This document shows positions 32,774 to 40,967 of a stretch of DNA of 64,000 bases, piece after piece. Within the stretch, counting starts at the first letter, position 1. The number at the start of each line of letters is the position of its first letter. The stretch is from contig OMXZ01000015.1 of the NCBI GenBank assembly GCA_900315165.1, positions 1 through 64,000 on the forward strand, written 5' to 3'. The notes beneath the pieces are model-generated. The model had not been told where the DNA came from and ran no database searches. It was given only the letters and a program-made list of their open reading frames with translations. The position numbers were made by a program, and so were the translations under genes. The stretch is from an uncultured Actinomycetes bacterium (GTDB lineage: Bacteria > Actinomycetota > Coriobacteriia > Coriobacteriales > Atopobiaceae).

Positions 32774-34539
32774 TTACAGCGCGCGCCGCTGGTAGAGGCC
32801 GTTGTCGATGAAGCCGAGGCTGCGATAGTACTCACGCGTGCCCACGGATGAGATCACATTGACGCTGGTGCAGCCGGCCTTGCGCGCGATGCGGCAGGCT
32901 TCCTCAACCAAGCGGCGGCCGAGACCACGGTGTTGGGCGTTGCTATCGCCGACGCCCAGATGAGCCGAGCGACCGTACACGTGAACCTCGCGAATCATGG
33001 CCTCGCCCACGCCCACGCGCAGGTCGGCAGCATGGTCCCGCACGTATGCTTGGTCCGGCAGCGACAGCCGCAGGAAGCCCGCGATCCCGCCCTCGGGCGT
33101 CACCCATTGGATGAAATGCTCGGTCGTCACGGTCGTCTCGTAGGGAACATCCTCCAAGGTCAGGTCGTCGAGACGGACACGCTCGCCCTGGATCTCCCGC
33201 ATACGGATCTCGCGCACCTGTGAGCGCAGGCCACGCCGATCGATCGTCCCTTCCACCATCTGGCGGAGGTTGGTCTGCTTGTTGCCGTCGACGATGTCGG
33301 TGGAGGGGATGTCGCGGATCATGCGCGACACACGGGTCCACGCCGGCGTCGCCATGATGTCGCGCACGAGGATGTCGACCAGCTCGTCACGGGTATAGGG
33401 GCGCCAGGCACCCTCGTCGCGCAGCCGCATGAGACCCGTGCCGGCGACCTCATCGGGCGCAAAGGCGGTCCCCGTCGCGAAGGCACGGTAATCGTCCACA
33501 TCGGCCTGGGGCGTGGCACCGGCCAGGTTGAGCATGAAGTGGGCATGAATCTTGAAACCATATAGACGCGTCAGGGCAAAGGTATCCGCAATGCGGTCGA
33601 CCGTAAGACCTCGACCGTTGCGGTCGAGCAGGTCCTGACGGATGCCCTGCACGCCGATCTGGACCTTGGTGCAGCCGAGTTCGCGCATGAAGGTCAGACT
33701 CTCGGGCGTGATGGCATCGGGCCGCGTCTCCACGACGAGTCCCACGACACGGTGGTCAGCACGCTCGTTGACACGATGTTGTGCGCGCAGACTCTCGAGC
33801 GTGCTCGCCTGGCCTGCGGAAACGCGCTGCCAGGCAGGACTGTCGCGATAGAGCCCGGCGACCGCCTGGTTGTAGGTGAGCTCGCCAGCGTCGATACGGG
33901 CCTGGGTCGAAGCCGTCTGATCGCGGAGGGCGTCCGGCTCATCTGCCAGGCCCGCAGCGTGATAGGCATCGCGGATCTCCTGCACGCGGTCCCATGAGGC
34001 ATCGCCGTCGTTGAGCGCACGGAAGAGCTGCTCGACAAACCAGATTCGATAGTCACGCGGATAGTCGTCCCAGGTGCCGCCCAAGATGATCAGCTCGACC
34101 TTGTCGGTCGGATGGCCCATCTCGGAAAGAACGTGCAGACGCACCGCCACCTGCAGGTAGGGGTCGAAAAAGCTGTGCTCCGCCCGCTGACAGGCGGGCT
34201 CATCCCAGATGTAGCTCTTGGGCATCCGCACGTCGTTGGGGCAATAGAGACAGGTTCCGCCGCAAGGCCAGGGCTTGGTGAGGACCGAGATGGTCGCGAC
34301 GCCCGAGGCGGTACGGCGGGGCTTGACCTGCAGCACGCGCACAAGCTCGGCCTCGGTCGCCGGATCGATCCCCCAGCTTGCCCAGCGGGCGGGGTCGCCC
34401 GTCTTGACCTCGCGATAGTAGGGCAGCAGCTGCCGCTTGGCATAGTGGTCGGCGTTGTCGGAGATGCCGCGGTTGGCGTCGAGGATGGCGTTTCGCCGCG
34501 GCGAATGCGCGCTACTATCTCTAGGAGTATCTCTTCCAT
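32774..34539 (-). CDS. elp3: Elp3-type radical SAM/GNAT tRNA U34 enzyme, apparent N-terminal frameshift
   Basis: Makes the 5-carboxymethyl group on wobble uridine of tRNA from acetyl-CoA. The main frame carries LPYYREVKTGDP, the cluster motif PCGGTCLYCP, GGTWDDYPRDY, QIGVQGI and a C-terminal acetyltransferase domain (GLGRRLVEEACRIA). The first coding stretch seems to be in another frame: ATG at 34539 gives MEEILLEIVARIRRGET, which looks like a normal Elp3 N terminus, and then the frame changes near 34485 into AILDANRGISDNADHYAK. A small deletion (or an assembly error) would explain it. The in-frame ATG at 34549 overlaps the likely -10 box and has no ribosome-binding site. Confidence 0.8.
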
Positions 34540-34547
34540 AGATACGC

Positions 34548-34556
34548 ATTGTAACA
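34548..34556 (-). promoter_or_regulatory. Extended -10 promoter placed for a leaderless elp3 start
   Basis: On the minus strand TGTTACAAT (34556-34548) is an extended -10 box (TG-N-TACAAT). The ATG at 34539 begins 9 bases beyond the box, almost at the expected transcription start, and no Shine-Dalgarno sequence is present. This fits a leaderless mRNA. Confidence 0.5.
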
Positions 34557-34592
34557 GCCGTGCCCCGCGCACACCCCCGTCCTGGAAGGCCC

Positions 34593-35441
34593 ATGGACCG
34601 CGAAACCGCCCTCTTCCTCAACCTCATGACCTGCGAATTTTATCGCGACAACGTAGCGTCGTTTTCCGCCACGCGCCGGGCGCCGTGGGATGGGTGGCAG
34701 GCTCTTGCGGGCACATTGCACGAGGCGTGGGATACCAAGAAGGACAAGGCACGCACCGTGGCCGACCTCGCCTGCGGCAACCAACGGTTCGAGCGCTTTT
34801 TGATGGATGAATTTCCGGCTACGCCGTTCGCCTTCCGCACGTGGGACAACTGCGACCCGCTCGTTCGCGATAGCAGCGATCTGTCTGAGACAAACGTGTC
34901 GGTCACCCACCATCGCCTCGACATCGTGGACGCCCTTCTTGCTGGCGGCTCAATTGCGACTGGTTTCGAACTCTCGACGGCTGAATGCAATCTCGCGGTC
35001 TGCTTCGGCTTCTTCCACCACATCCCGACGCCGCAGGCACGAGAGCGTGCCTTGTCGTGGCTGCTCGGAAACGTATGCCCCGGCGGCATCGTTGCCCTCT
35101 CACTCTGGCGGTTCGCCGATGACGACCGCACGCGTGCGAAGGCCGAGCGGGCGACAGAGCGCGCTCTCGCGAGCCTGTCCAGCGTCAATCCCGGGCTTGA
35201 CAACCAGCTCGCGCAAGGCGACTACCTGCTCGGTTGGAAGGACACCCGCTCGTCTTTCCGTTACTGCCACAGCTTCGAGGATAAGGAAGTCAACTGTTTG
35301 ATCGAGCTTGCGGCCAATCCCGTTGGAGACGCCCGAAAGGCAGGCGGGGCCGCTCGGCTGCTCGCCCGTTATCGCGCGGACGGCAAGAACGGCAGGTCAA
35401 ATGACTATCTCGTCTTCCGCAAGGAGGCCGCACATGAGTAA
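34593..35441 (+). CDS. Trm9/ALKBH8-like class I SAM methyltransferase
   Basis: A 282-residue SAM-dependent methyltransferase. After a short N terminus it has the pattern FYRDNVASFSATRRAPWDGW, close to the diagnostic FS-x-TR-x-x-PW segment of Trm9/ALKBH8 tRNA methyltransferases. Motif I follows (VADLACGN), then CFGFFHHIPTPQARERAL and PGGIVALSLW, which parallel the Trm9 HHL-x-T...GG...VW region. In eukaryotes Trm9 methylates the cm5U made by Elp3. Here the gene is divergent from elp3, about 50 bp away. ATG at 34593 with GGAAGG. The tRNA role is inference. Confidence 0.72.
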   Translation: MDRETALFLNLMTCEFYRDNVASFSATRRAPWDGWQALAGTLHEAWDTKKDKARTVADLACGNQRFERFLMDEFPATPFAFRTWDNCDPLVRDSSDLSETNVSVTHHRLDIVDALLAGGSIATGFELSTAECNLAVCFGFFHHIPTPQARERALSWLLGNVCPGGIVALSLWRFADDDRTRAKAERATERALASLSSVNPGLDNQLAQGDYLLGWKDTRSSFRYCHSFEDKEVNCLIELAANPVGDARKAGGAARLLARYRADGKNGRSNDYLVFRKEAAHE

Positions 35442-35721
35442 CGCCTCGTATGAGGAGGCCCGCGCCAAGCTGCGCTCCGCCGTGGTGGACCTCGGCTATC
35501 CCGTCGAGCTGGCGCTGGCGCTGGAAGCCCAGCTGGGATCCGAGTCCACCATGCTCAAAATGGCTTCCTATCTGCGCGGGGCCAAACCAGCCTCCATCGA
35601 GGAGATCGCCGACGAGGCCATCGCCATCGCGTCCTTCCGCGACACCTGGCGCGAGCGCAAGATCTCCGAGCATGCCAACGCCAAGATCACGGAGTTCTAC
35701 AACCGGTCCGACCGTCCATAA
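35434..35721 (+). CDS. Small helical protein coupled to the Trm9-like methyltransferase
   Basis: A 95-residue predicted all-helical protein (EEARAKLRSAVVDLG, LALEAQLGSESTMLKMASYL, PASIEEIADEAIAI...). Its ATG at 35434 lies 8 bp inside the methyltransferase gene and has AAGGAGG, so the two are translated together. It contains no Cys, so it is not a Trm112-type zinc partner. It may be a subunit or regulator of the methyltransferase; no family was recognised. Confidence 0.7.
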   Translation: MSNASYEEARAKLRSAVVDLGYPVELALALEAQLGSESTMLKMASYLRGAKPASIEEIADEAIAIASFRDTWRERKISEHANAKITEFYNRSDRP

Positions 35722-35820
35722 CTCTCCCACATCGGTCGGCTAGAGTTGCAGACCTGACGATTCAAGCCTCCCCGGGCATACGGCCTGGCGGACGGCCATA
35801 TCAGAAAGTTGATTTTCCGC

Positions 35821-37215
35821 ATGACACAAAGCAACAGCGCGCCCGTCTCCTTTGCGGACCTCGGGCTTTCCGATACCATGCTCGCCGCCGTGGACGACCT
35901 CGGCTATAGCGATCCCACCCCCGTGCAGGCCGCCGCGATCCCCGAGGTCCTCGCAGGCCGCGACCTGCTCGCCGCCGCCCAGACCGGTACGGGCAAGACG
36001 GCCGCCTTCCTCCTGCCGACCATGGGCCGGCTTGGCCACGCCCGCCGCGGCCAGGGCCCGCTCATGCTGGTCGTGACCCCCACGCGCGAGCTCGCGAGCC
36101 AGATCGAGGACGTCGCGGGCACCATTGCCGCGCACAGCCACCACCGCTGCACGACCGTGGTCGGCGGCGTCGGCTACCAGCCCCAGATCGACGCCCTGCG
36201 CCGCGGCTGCGACGTGCTTGTCGCGACGCCCGGCCGCCTGGTCGACCTGATCGAGCGGGACGCCTGCCACCTTGGCGGCGTGGAGGTCCTTGTGCTGGAC
36301 GAGGCCGACCGCATGCTCGACATGGGCTTCATGCCCCAGATGCGCAAGATTGTGGCGCAGCTGCCCGCCGACCGCCAGACGCTGCTCCTTTCCGCCACGC
36401 TCGATGACAGCGTCCTTTCCCACGTCAAGGGACTGGTCCACGACCTCGCCCGCGTCGAGATCGCCCACAAGGGCGTCGCGGCCGACACGATCGACCAATA
36501 CGTCCTGCCCGTCTCGCTCGAGGCGAAAAACGCCCTGCTCGCCAAGGTCCTCAAGCAGGCCGGCCCCGAGCACGTGATCGTCTTCACACGCACCAAGCAC
36601 CGCGCCGACGCCTGCTGCCGCCGCCTGCGCCGCGCGGGCATCTCGGCCTCCCCCATCCACGGCAACCGCAGCCAGAACCAGCGCGAACGCGCCCTCGCGG
36701 ACTTCCGCGACAACAAGACGGACGTGCTCGTCGCGACCGATGTCCTGGCCCGCGGCATCGACATCTCCGACGTACGCTACGTCGTGAACTTCGACGTCCC
36801 CGAGGACCCGGAGGACTACATCCATCGCATCGGCCGCACGGGCCGCGCAGGCGAGGTAGGCTGGGCGCTCACCTTCGTCACCGTCAACGACCTCGACGAC
36901 TTCCGCCGCTGCGAGGCGCTGATGGACCGCATTGTGCCCACCTACATCGCCATCGGCGCCGAGGACCTGGGCGAAGAGCCGCCGGCGCTCGACCCCAATC
37001 GCATCGCGCGTCCTGCAAAGGGCATCCCCCGCAAGAAGCGTGTCGTCCGCCGTGCCAAGGAGGCGGCCGAGAAGAGGCACGCCGCACGCAGGCCCAACCG
37101 CGCCGGGAGCCGCCGCAGTGGCGACGAGCTGCCGCGCGGCTTCGTGAATGAGTCAACCTCGGCCAAGCGCAAGAAGGGCTCGCGCCGTCCCGGTGACCTT
37201 GGCGGTCGCCGCTAG
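35821..37215 (+). CDS. DEAD-box ATP-dependent RNA helicase
   Basis: A 464-residue RhlE-like DEAD-box helicase with FADLGLSDTMLAAVDDLGY, the Q motif PTPVQ, Walker A AAQTGTGKT, DEAD in VLDEADRMLDMGF, SAT, ATDVLARGID and HRIGRTGRAG. A basic C-terminal tail (KGIPRKKRVVRRAKE to KRKKGSRRPGDLGGRR) should bind RNA. The role is likely ribosome assembly or RNA decay. ATG at 35821 has a poor AGAAAG upstream; an in-frame TTG lies at 35809. Confidence 0.94.
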   Translation: MTQSNSAPVSFADLGLSDTMLAAVDDLGYSDPTPVQAAAIPEVLAGRDLLAAAQTGTGKTAAFLLPTMGRLGHARRGQGPLMLVVTPTRELASQIEDVAGTIAAHSHHRCTTVVGGVGYQPQIDALRRGCDVLVATPGRLVDLIERDACHLGGVEVLVLDEADRMLDMGFMPQMRKIVAQLPADRQTLLLSATLDDSVLSHVKGLVHDLARVEIAHKGVAADTIDQYVLPVSLEAKNALLAKVLKQAGPEHVIVFTRTKHRADACCRRLRRAGISASPIHGNRSQNQRERALADFRDNKTDVLVATDVLARGIDISDVRYVVNFDVPEDPEDYIHRIGRTGRAGEVGWALTFVTVNDLDDFRRCEALMDRIVPTYIAIGAEDLGEEPPALDPNRIARPAKGIPRKKRVVRRAKEAAEKRHAARRPNRAGSRRSGDELPRGFVNESTSAKRKKGSRRPGDLGGRR

Positions 37216-37240
37216 ACAAGCACATCGGATGGGGGTACGC

Positions 37241-38227
37241 ATGAGGATCTTCGACCTGCATTGCGACACGGTGGATGCCCTGGCCCTGCGCGACGTCTCG
37301 GCTACCTTTTCGGATCAATTGGGCAACGCGACCACGGGCGACCTTGCCGACAATAGCCTTCATCTGGCGGGCAACCGCATGCGCGCCGTATCGGATGGAT
37401 GGGCGCAGTGCTATGCCGTCTGGGTGCCTGACGACCTGACCGGCACGGGCCTTTCTCCCCTCGGCTTCTACGACCGCTGTCAGCACTACTTCGCAGGCCA
37501 GATGGAGGCCCACCCCGACGTCTTCGCCCAGGCGAGACATGCAGGCGACGTGGAGCAGGCCCTCTCCGCGGGCAAGGTGGCTGCCCTCCTTACCGTGGAA
37601 AACGCCACGCCCGTGACTAGCCTGGACGTCCTCGACCGCATGGCTGCCGATGGCGTGCGCATGATCACCCTCACCTGGAACGGCGCCAACCAGATCGCCG
37701 GCGGCGCTCAGGAGCCGGGCGGCCTGACCTCCTTCGGCAAGCAAGTGGTGAGGCGCATGGGCGAGCTGGGCATCACCGTGGATGTGAGCCATCTGTCCGA
37801 CCAGGGATTAGCTGACGTGTTGGTAGCAACCGATGCGCCACTGGTCGCCTCCCACTCCAATGCGCGCGCTATGTGCAACCATCCGCGTAACCTCACGGAC
37901 AGCCAGTTCCGCGCCATCGCCGAGCGTGGCGGCCTCGTGGGCATCAACTATTACCGCGCCTTCATCCGCGAGATGAGCGAAGGGGAAGCCGCCTCCCCCA
38001 CGCGCGAGGTGACCTTTGACGAGCTCTCGGCCCACATCGAGCATTTCCTCGACCTAGGTGGCGAGAAGGTCCTCGCGCTGGGAAGTGACTTCGACGGCAG
38101 CGAAGTGCCCGCGTGGCTCGACGGCTGCGAGCAAGTCCCGAGTCTCATTGACCGTCTCGCCAGCCGTTTCGGCGCGGATATCGCCCACGGCATCGCCTAC
38201 GACAACGCCGCCTCCTTCTTCGATTAG
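37241..38227 (+). CDS. Membrane dipeptidase family (M19) peptidase
   Basis: A 328-residue zinc dipeptidase of the renal-dipeptidase family. Zinc ligands are H7 and D9 in IFDLHCDT, the Glu in LTVENA, and the His residues in VDVSHLS and ASHSNAR; the end has ALGSDFDG. No signal peptide is present, so it should be cytosolic and hydrolyse dipeptides, possibly with D-residues. ATG at 37241 follows GGGGGT; an in-frame ATG at 37229 is possible. It is 25 bp after the helicase gene. Confidence 0.9.
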   Translation: MRIFDLHCDTVDALALRDVSATFSDQLGNATTGDLADNSLHLAGNRMRAVSDGWAQCYAVWVPDDLTGTGLSPLGFYDRCQHYFAGQMEAHPDVFAQARHAGDVEQALSAGKVAALLTVENATPVTSLDVLDRMAADGVRMITLTWNGANQIAGGAQEPGGLTSFGKQVVRRMGELGITVDVSHLSDQGLADVLVATDAPLVASHSNARAMCNHPRNLTDSQFRAIAERGGLVGINYYRAFIREMSEGEAASPTREVTFDELSAHIEHFLDLGGEKVLALGSDFDGSEVPAWLDGCEQVPSLIDRLASRFGADIAHGIAYDNAASFFD

Positions 38228-38270
38228 TCAGTCCCGCACAGCTGGATAGTCGTTTGCGCGCTACGTCATA

Positions 38271-38594
38271 TCACGGCAGCATACGCGTGAGGTCACGTGA
38301 GCCATACACGAGGCGGCGCACTTCCATAACGTCGCCCATCACGACATAGAACACCATATAATTCCCCACGGAAAACCAGTAGTAAGGTTGGGGCCGATCA
38401 CGAGTGGTTCTGTATATTGGGGCCATAGTCGGTGCAGCCAGATGAGCAAGGATCCCCTTTTCGATCTCATCAACCAATCGTATTGCCGCGGCCCGGTTCT
38501 TTAGCACGTCGGAGATATAGGTAACGGTCTCTTCGAGGTCGTCCCAGAAAAGCGGAAGGTACTGAAGCTTATAGCGCAACGGCCTGTCCCCCAT
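38271..38594 (-). CDS. ParE/RelE-superfamily toxin
   Basis: A 107-residue toxin with the RelE/ParE plan: LQYLPLFWDDLEETVTYISDVLKN, AAIRLVDEIEKGI and the final strands YYWFSVGNYMVFYVV and VRRLVYGSRD. The chosen ATG at 38594 overlaps the antitoxin gene by 26 bp; the longer open frame to 38681 is antisense-like. Target (mRNA or gyrase) unknown. Confidence 0.86.
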   Translation of the reverse strand: MGDRPLRYKLQYLPLFWDDLEETVTYISDVLKNRAAAIRLVDEIEKGILAHLAAPTMAPIYRTTRDRPQPYYWFSVGNYMVFYVVMGDVMEVRRLVYGSRDLTRMLP

Positions 38595-38844
38595 CTCCCA
38601 GCACCTCCCGGATGGACCCGAATACGTCCTCATGCGAATACCTGAGAGATGTGGTGGCAGCCTGCCTATCCGCGGCGTCAAGCGCCTTCTCTACGGAGCC
38701 AGAGAGATACTCGTACTGCTCCATGCTCATGACCACCATCGAGCCATAGCCGTTCTTCGTCAAGAAGACAGGACCTTGCTCCTGCACATCTCGTTCCACC
38801 TCCGCGTAATGATTGCGCAGGTCAGATACCGGTCTGATATTCAC
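38569..38844 (-). CDS. Phd/YefM-family antitoxin
   Basis: A 91-residue antitoxin. Residues 1-55 match the Phd/YefM fold (RPVSDLRNHYAEVERDVQEQ, VFLTKNGYGSMVVMSMEQYEYL), and the C-terminal half is a helical neutralising tail. Start is GTG at 38844 with AAGGAGG. A 13-bp palindrome lies about 17 bp upstream. The protein is clearly related to the antitoxin at 31275 in its first 55 residues. Confidence 0.87.
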   Translation of the reverse strand: MNIRPVSDLRNHYAEVERDVQEQGPVFLTKNGYGSMVVMSMEQYEYLSGSVEKALDAADRQAATTSLRYSHEDVFGSIREVLGDGGQAVAL

Positions 38845-38860
38845 AGCACCCCTCCTTATC

Positions 38861-38873
38861 CGGATATTATCCG
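38861..38873 (-). promoter_or_regulatory. Palindromic operator of the TA operon
   Basis: CGGATATTATCCG is a 13-bp palindrome (CGGATA/TATCCG around one central base) just upstream of the antitoxin ribosome-binding site. It is in the same place as the palindrome at 31246-31263 for the related pair, but has a different sequence. Confidence 0.5.
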
Positions 38874-38952
38874 AATTTTATCATTATTTGAGATACATGA
38901 GTCGCCGTTGTCAGATCAGAGACAGTTGCCCGCGTGTCAGATGCTTGCTCGG

Positions 38953-39882
38953 TTAGAGCTGCTCCTCCAGCCAGTCGATGATCGTCTGCTCGACCTCGAA
39001 CTTGATCTCGTCGTAGTTGTGGATCTCGTGGCGGAAGCCGCTCCAGAGGTGGGTCGTCACATTCTCGTGGCCCGTGTCGATCAGCCAGTTGGCACACTGG
39101 TAGACGCCCTCGCCATAGTTGCCGACAGGGTCCTGATCGCCGGACATGAGGAGAATCGGCAGCTCGTTGGGGACGCGCTCGGCCCACTCCTTGCCCTCGA
39201 TGCAGAGCATCATATCGATGAAGTCGCGCATACTGATGTTGTCCGTGGGGTGCGTGAAGGCGTCGAAGGGATCCTCGGCGTGGTCCTTCTGGACCCAGGG
39301 GTCGTGGCAGATCCACTCGTTGCCCCGCGTGGCACCCTCCTCGCAGCGAGCAAACATCCAGCCAAAGAGCTTGGCCGTGACCTCGGGGTCGGAGTCGTGC
39401 GCATGCCCAGACTGACAGAGGTCATCTGCCAGCTTGCGGGCCTCCTGCGTGGTCGCAAAGGATCCCGTCGTGCCGCAATAGACAACGCCCGCGAGCAGGC
39501 TGCCGTATTTTGCGGAGAAGTCGCGGGCGATCATGGAGCCCATAGAGTGACCGAACATGAAGTAGGGCAGATCGGGATACTTCTCGCAGACGAGGTCGTG
39601 GAAGGTCTTCTCGTCCTCCATCATGGTGTGCGGGCCGCCATCGCCCCAGTCGCCCCAGGAGTCGTTGTCGATGGCCGTGGCGCCATGGCCCACGTGGTCG
39701 TCGGCGGCGACGATGAAACCGGCATCCATAAAGGCGACGATCATATGCAGGTAGCGGCGGGAATGCTCGCCGAAGCCGTGGACCAGCTGCACGATGCCCT
39801 CGGGCGGGCAGGCCGGCACATAGATCCAGCCGGTGACCTTGTCGCGACCGTTGTAGGAATCGAACTTGACCTCATGCAGCAT
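38953..39882 (-). CDS. Alpha/beta hydrolase, lysophospholipase/monoacylglycerol lipase type
   Basis: A 309-residue serine hydrolase. The oxyanion region is QLVHGFGEHSRRY, the nucleophile elbow is FGHSMGSM, the acid is the Asp in SGDQDPVGNYG, and the catalytic His is in GFRHEIHNY. This arrangement is that of PldB/YtpA-type lysophospholipases and monoacylglycerol lipases. No signal peptide; probably cytosolic. ATG at 39882, with GGGAGCC upstream as a possible ribosome-binding site. Confidence 0.9.
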   Translation of the reverse strand: MLHEVKFDSYNGRDKVTGWIYVPACPPEGIVQLVHGFGEHSRRYLHMIVAFMDAGFIVAADDHVGHGATAIDNDSWGDWGDGGPHTMMEDEKTFHDLVCEKYPDLPYFMFGHSMGSMIARDFSAKYGSLLAGVVYCGTTGSFATTQEARKLADDLCQSGHAHDSDPEVTAKLFGWMFARCEEGATRGNEWICHDPWVQKDHAEDPFDAFTHPTDNISMRDFIDMMLCIEGKEWAERVPNELPILLMSGDQDPVGNYGEGVYQCANWLIDTGHENVTTHLWSGFRHEIHNYDEIKFEVEQTIIDWLEEQL

Positions 39883-39996
39883 GGGAGCCTCCCTCGGCTG
39901 GCGGATAAGATGGCCCAATTATCGCAAGGCCGCGAGGGCGCCCGTCGCCGACCCCCGCGGGCGGATGGCTTTGTTCCGCAAGCGGAAAATTTCTCG

Positions 39997-40024
39997 TTGA
40001 CAGCATATGTATAGCAGCTATATG
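39997..40024 (+). promoter_or_regulatory. Promoter and overlapping palindrome of the RelB/PIN operon
   Basis: A -35 TTGACA (39997-40002) and -10 TATATG (40019-40024) are 16 bp apart. The palindrome TATAGC-A-GCTATA (40010-40022) covers the spacer and the -10 box, so the RHH antitoxin could repress by blocking RNA polymerase. Confidence 0.6.
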
Positions 40025-40045
40025 TTCATAAACAAGGAGGTCATC

Positions 40046-40450
40046 ATGCCTGTTGCCATGGATGCCGTACAGATGAACACCCGTATCGACCGCACGCTCA
40101 AACGCGAGGGCGATGCAGCCCTCGCCGCTGCCGGTTTCACGCCCTCACAGGCGGTCCGCGCCCTCTGGGAAATCGCGGTGCGCATGCGCAGGGAGCCGGA
40201 ATCGCTACGGGATTATCTTACAGGAACGGCAACGCCGTCTCAGGCGCAGCACGATGCCGATGCAGCGCAGGAGGATATCGAAGCGGATGACGATGAGGGG
40301 CTCCGTGCCCACAAGGCTCGCGTTCAGGCAATTCAGCAGCGCTTTGAGGATATCGGCATCGACACCTCCACTCCCTATGCGGATGACGAGGATGACCGCG
40401 ATGCACTCGGCGAGATCTTGATGGAGAGGTACTGGGAGGAGCACCGATGA
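40046..40450 (+). CDS. RelB/DinJ-family antitoxin
   Basis: A 134-residue protein. Residues 5-50 fit the RelB/DinJ ribbon-helix-helix domain (VQMNTRIDRTLKREGDAALAAAGFTPSQAVRALWE). The rest is an acidic region with an ADDDEG stretch, longer than usual for DinJ. ATG at 40046 with AAGGAGG; an ATG at 40007 lies inside the promoter. It overlaps the PIN gene by 4 bp (ATGA). Confidence 0.82.
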   Translation: MPVAMDAVQMNTRIDRTLKREGDAALAAAGFTPSQAVRALWEIAVRMRREPESLRDYLTGTATPSQAQHDADAAQEDIEADDDEGLRAHKARVQAIQQRFEDIGIDTSTPYADDEDDRDALGEILMERYWEEHR

Positions 40451-40944
40451 GCGAAAAAGCCCCGATCCTCGTGCTTGACACCAATGTCTGGCTCGACGAT
40501 GCAATCGTCTGGCGCCAAGGGCACCAGAGCGCTTGGGACCTCATCGCCTATGCGCGGCATCACAACATCGAGCTCGCCTATGCCATAACCGCTGTCAAGG
40601 ATGTGTTCTACATCGCAGAGCGGCAGTTAAAAAAGTACGCCCGTGAGATGCAGGGGACACTCACAGAGGCCGGCGCTGCGGCGGCCACCGACAGCGCCTG
40701 GGATGTCGCAGACGGCCTCAACGATGTCGCCACCCCCATCGGCATGGACGCCGCCGACATCTGGATGGCCCGTAAGCTGCGTGGCATCCACAACGACCTC
40801 GAAGACAATTTGATGATTGCCGCGGCCGAGCGCATCAATGCAGACTATATCGTCACATCGGACATCAAGCTGATCGAGAATCCGCACGTCAAAGCCATGA
40901 CCGCTGAGGACATGCTCACACATCTGAAGCTCTTTGCCGCATAG
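40447..40944 (+). CDS. PIN-domain toxin
   Basis: A 165-residue PIN-domain protein, probably a Mg2+-dependent RNase toxin. Acidic residues of the active site: D11 in VLDTNVW, an Asp in the middle region (MDAADIWMARKL) and D139 in YIVTSDIKLIE, together with the DNLMIAAAERI helix. VapC-type PIN toxins usually pair with AbrB or other antitoxins; here the partner is a RelB/DinJ-type RHH protein. The translational overlap supports a true pair. Confidence 0.83.
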   Translation: MSEKAPILVLDTNVWLDDAIVWRQGHQSAWDLIAYARHHNIELAYAITAVKDVFYIAERQLKKYAREMQGTLTEAGAAAATDSAWDVADGLNDVATPIGMDAADIWMARKLRGIHNDLEDNLMIAAAERINADYIVTSDIKLIENPHVKAMTAEDMLTHLKLFAA

Positions 40945-40967
40945 GCTACGACCTAGGGAGTGGAATC

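Noticed and set aside
34549-34627. Upstream ATG starts for elp3 at 34549, 34594 and 34627
   Set aside because: They have no ribosome-binding site, overlap the promoter or the divergent gene, and add a basic N terminus unlike Elp3.
35434-35721. The small partner gene as a Trm112 homolog
   Set aside because: Trm112 is a zinc-ribbon protein with cysteines; this protein has none and is predicted helical.
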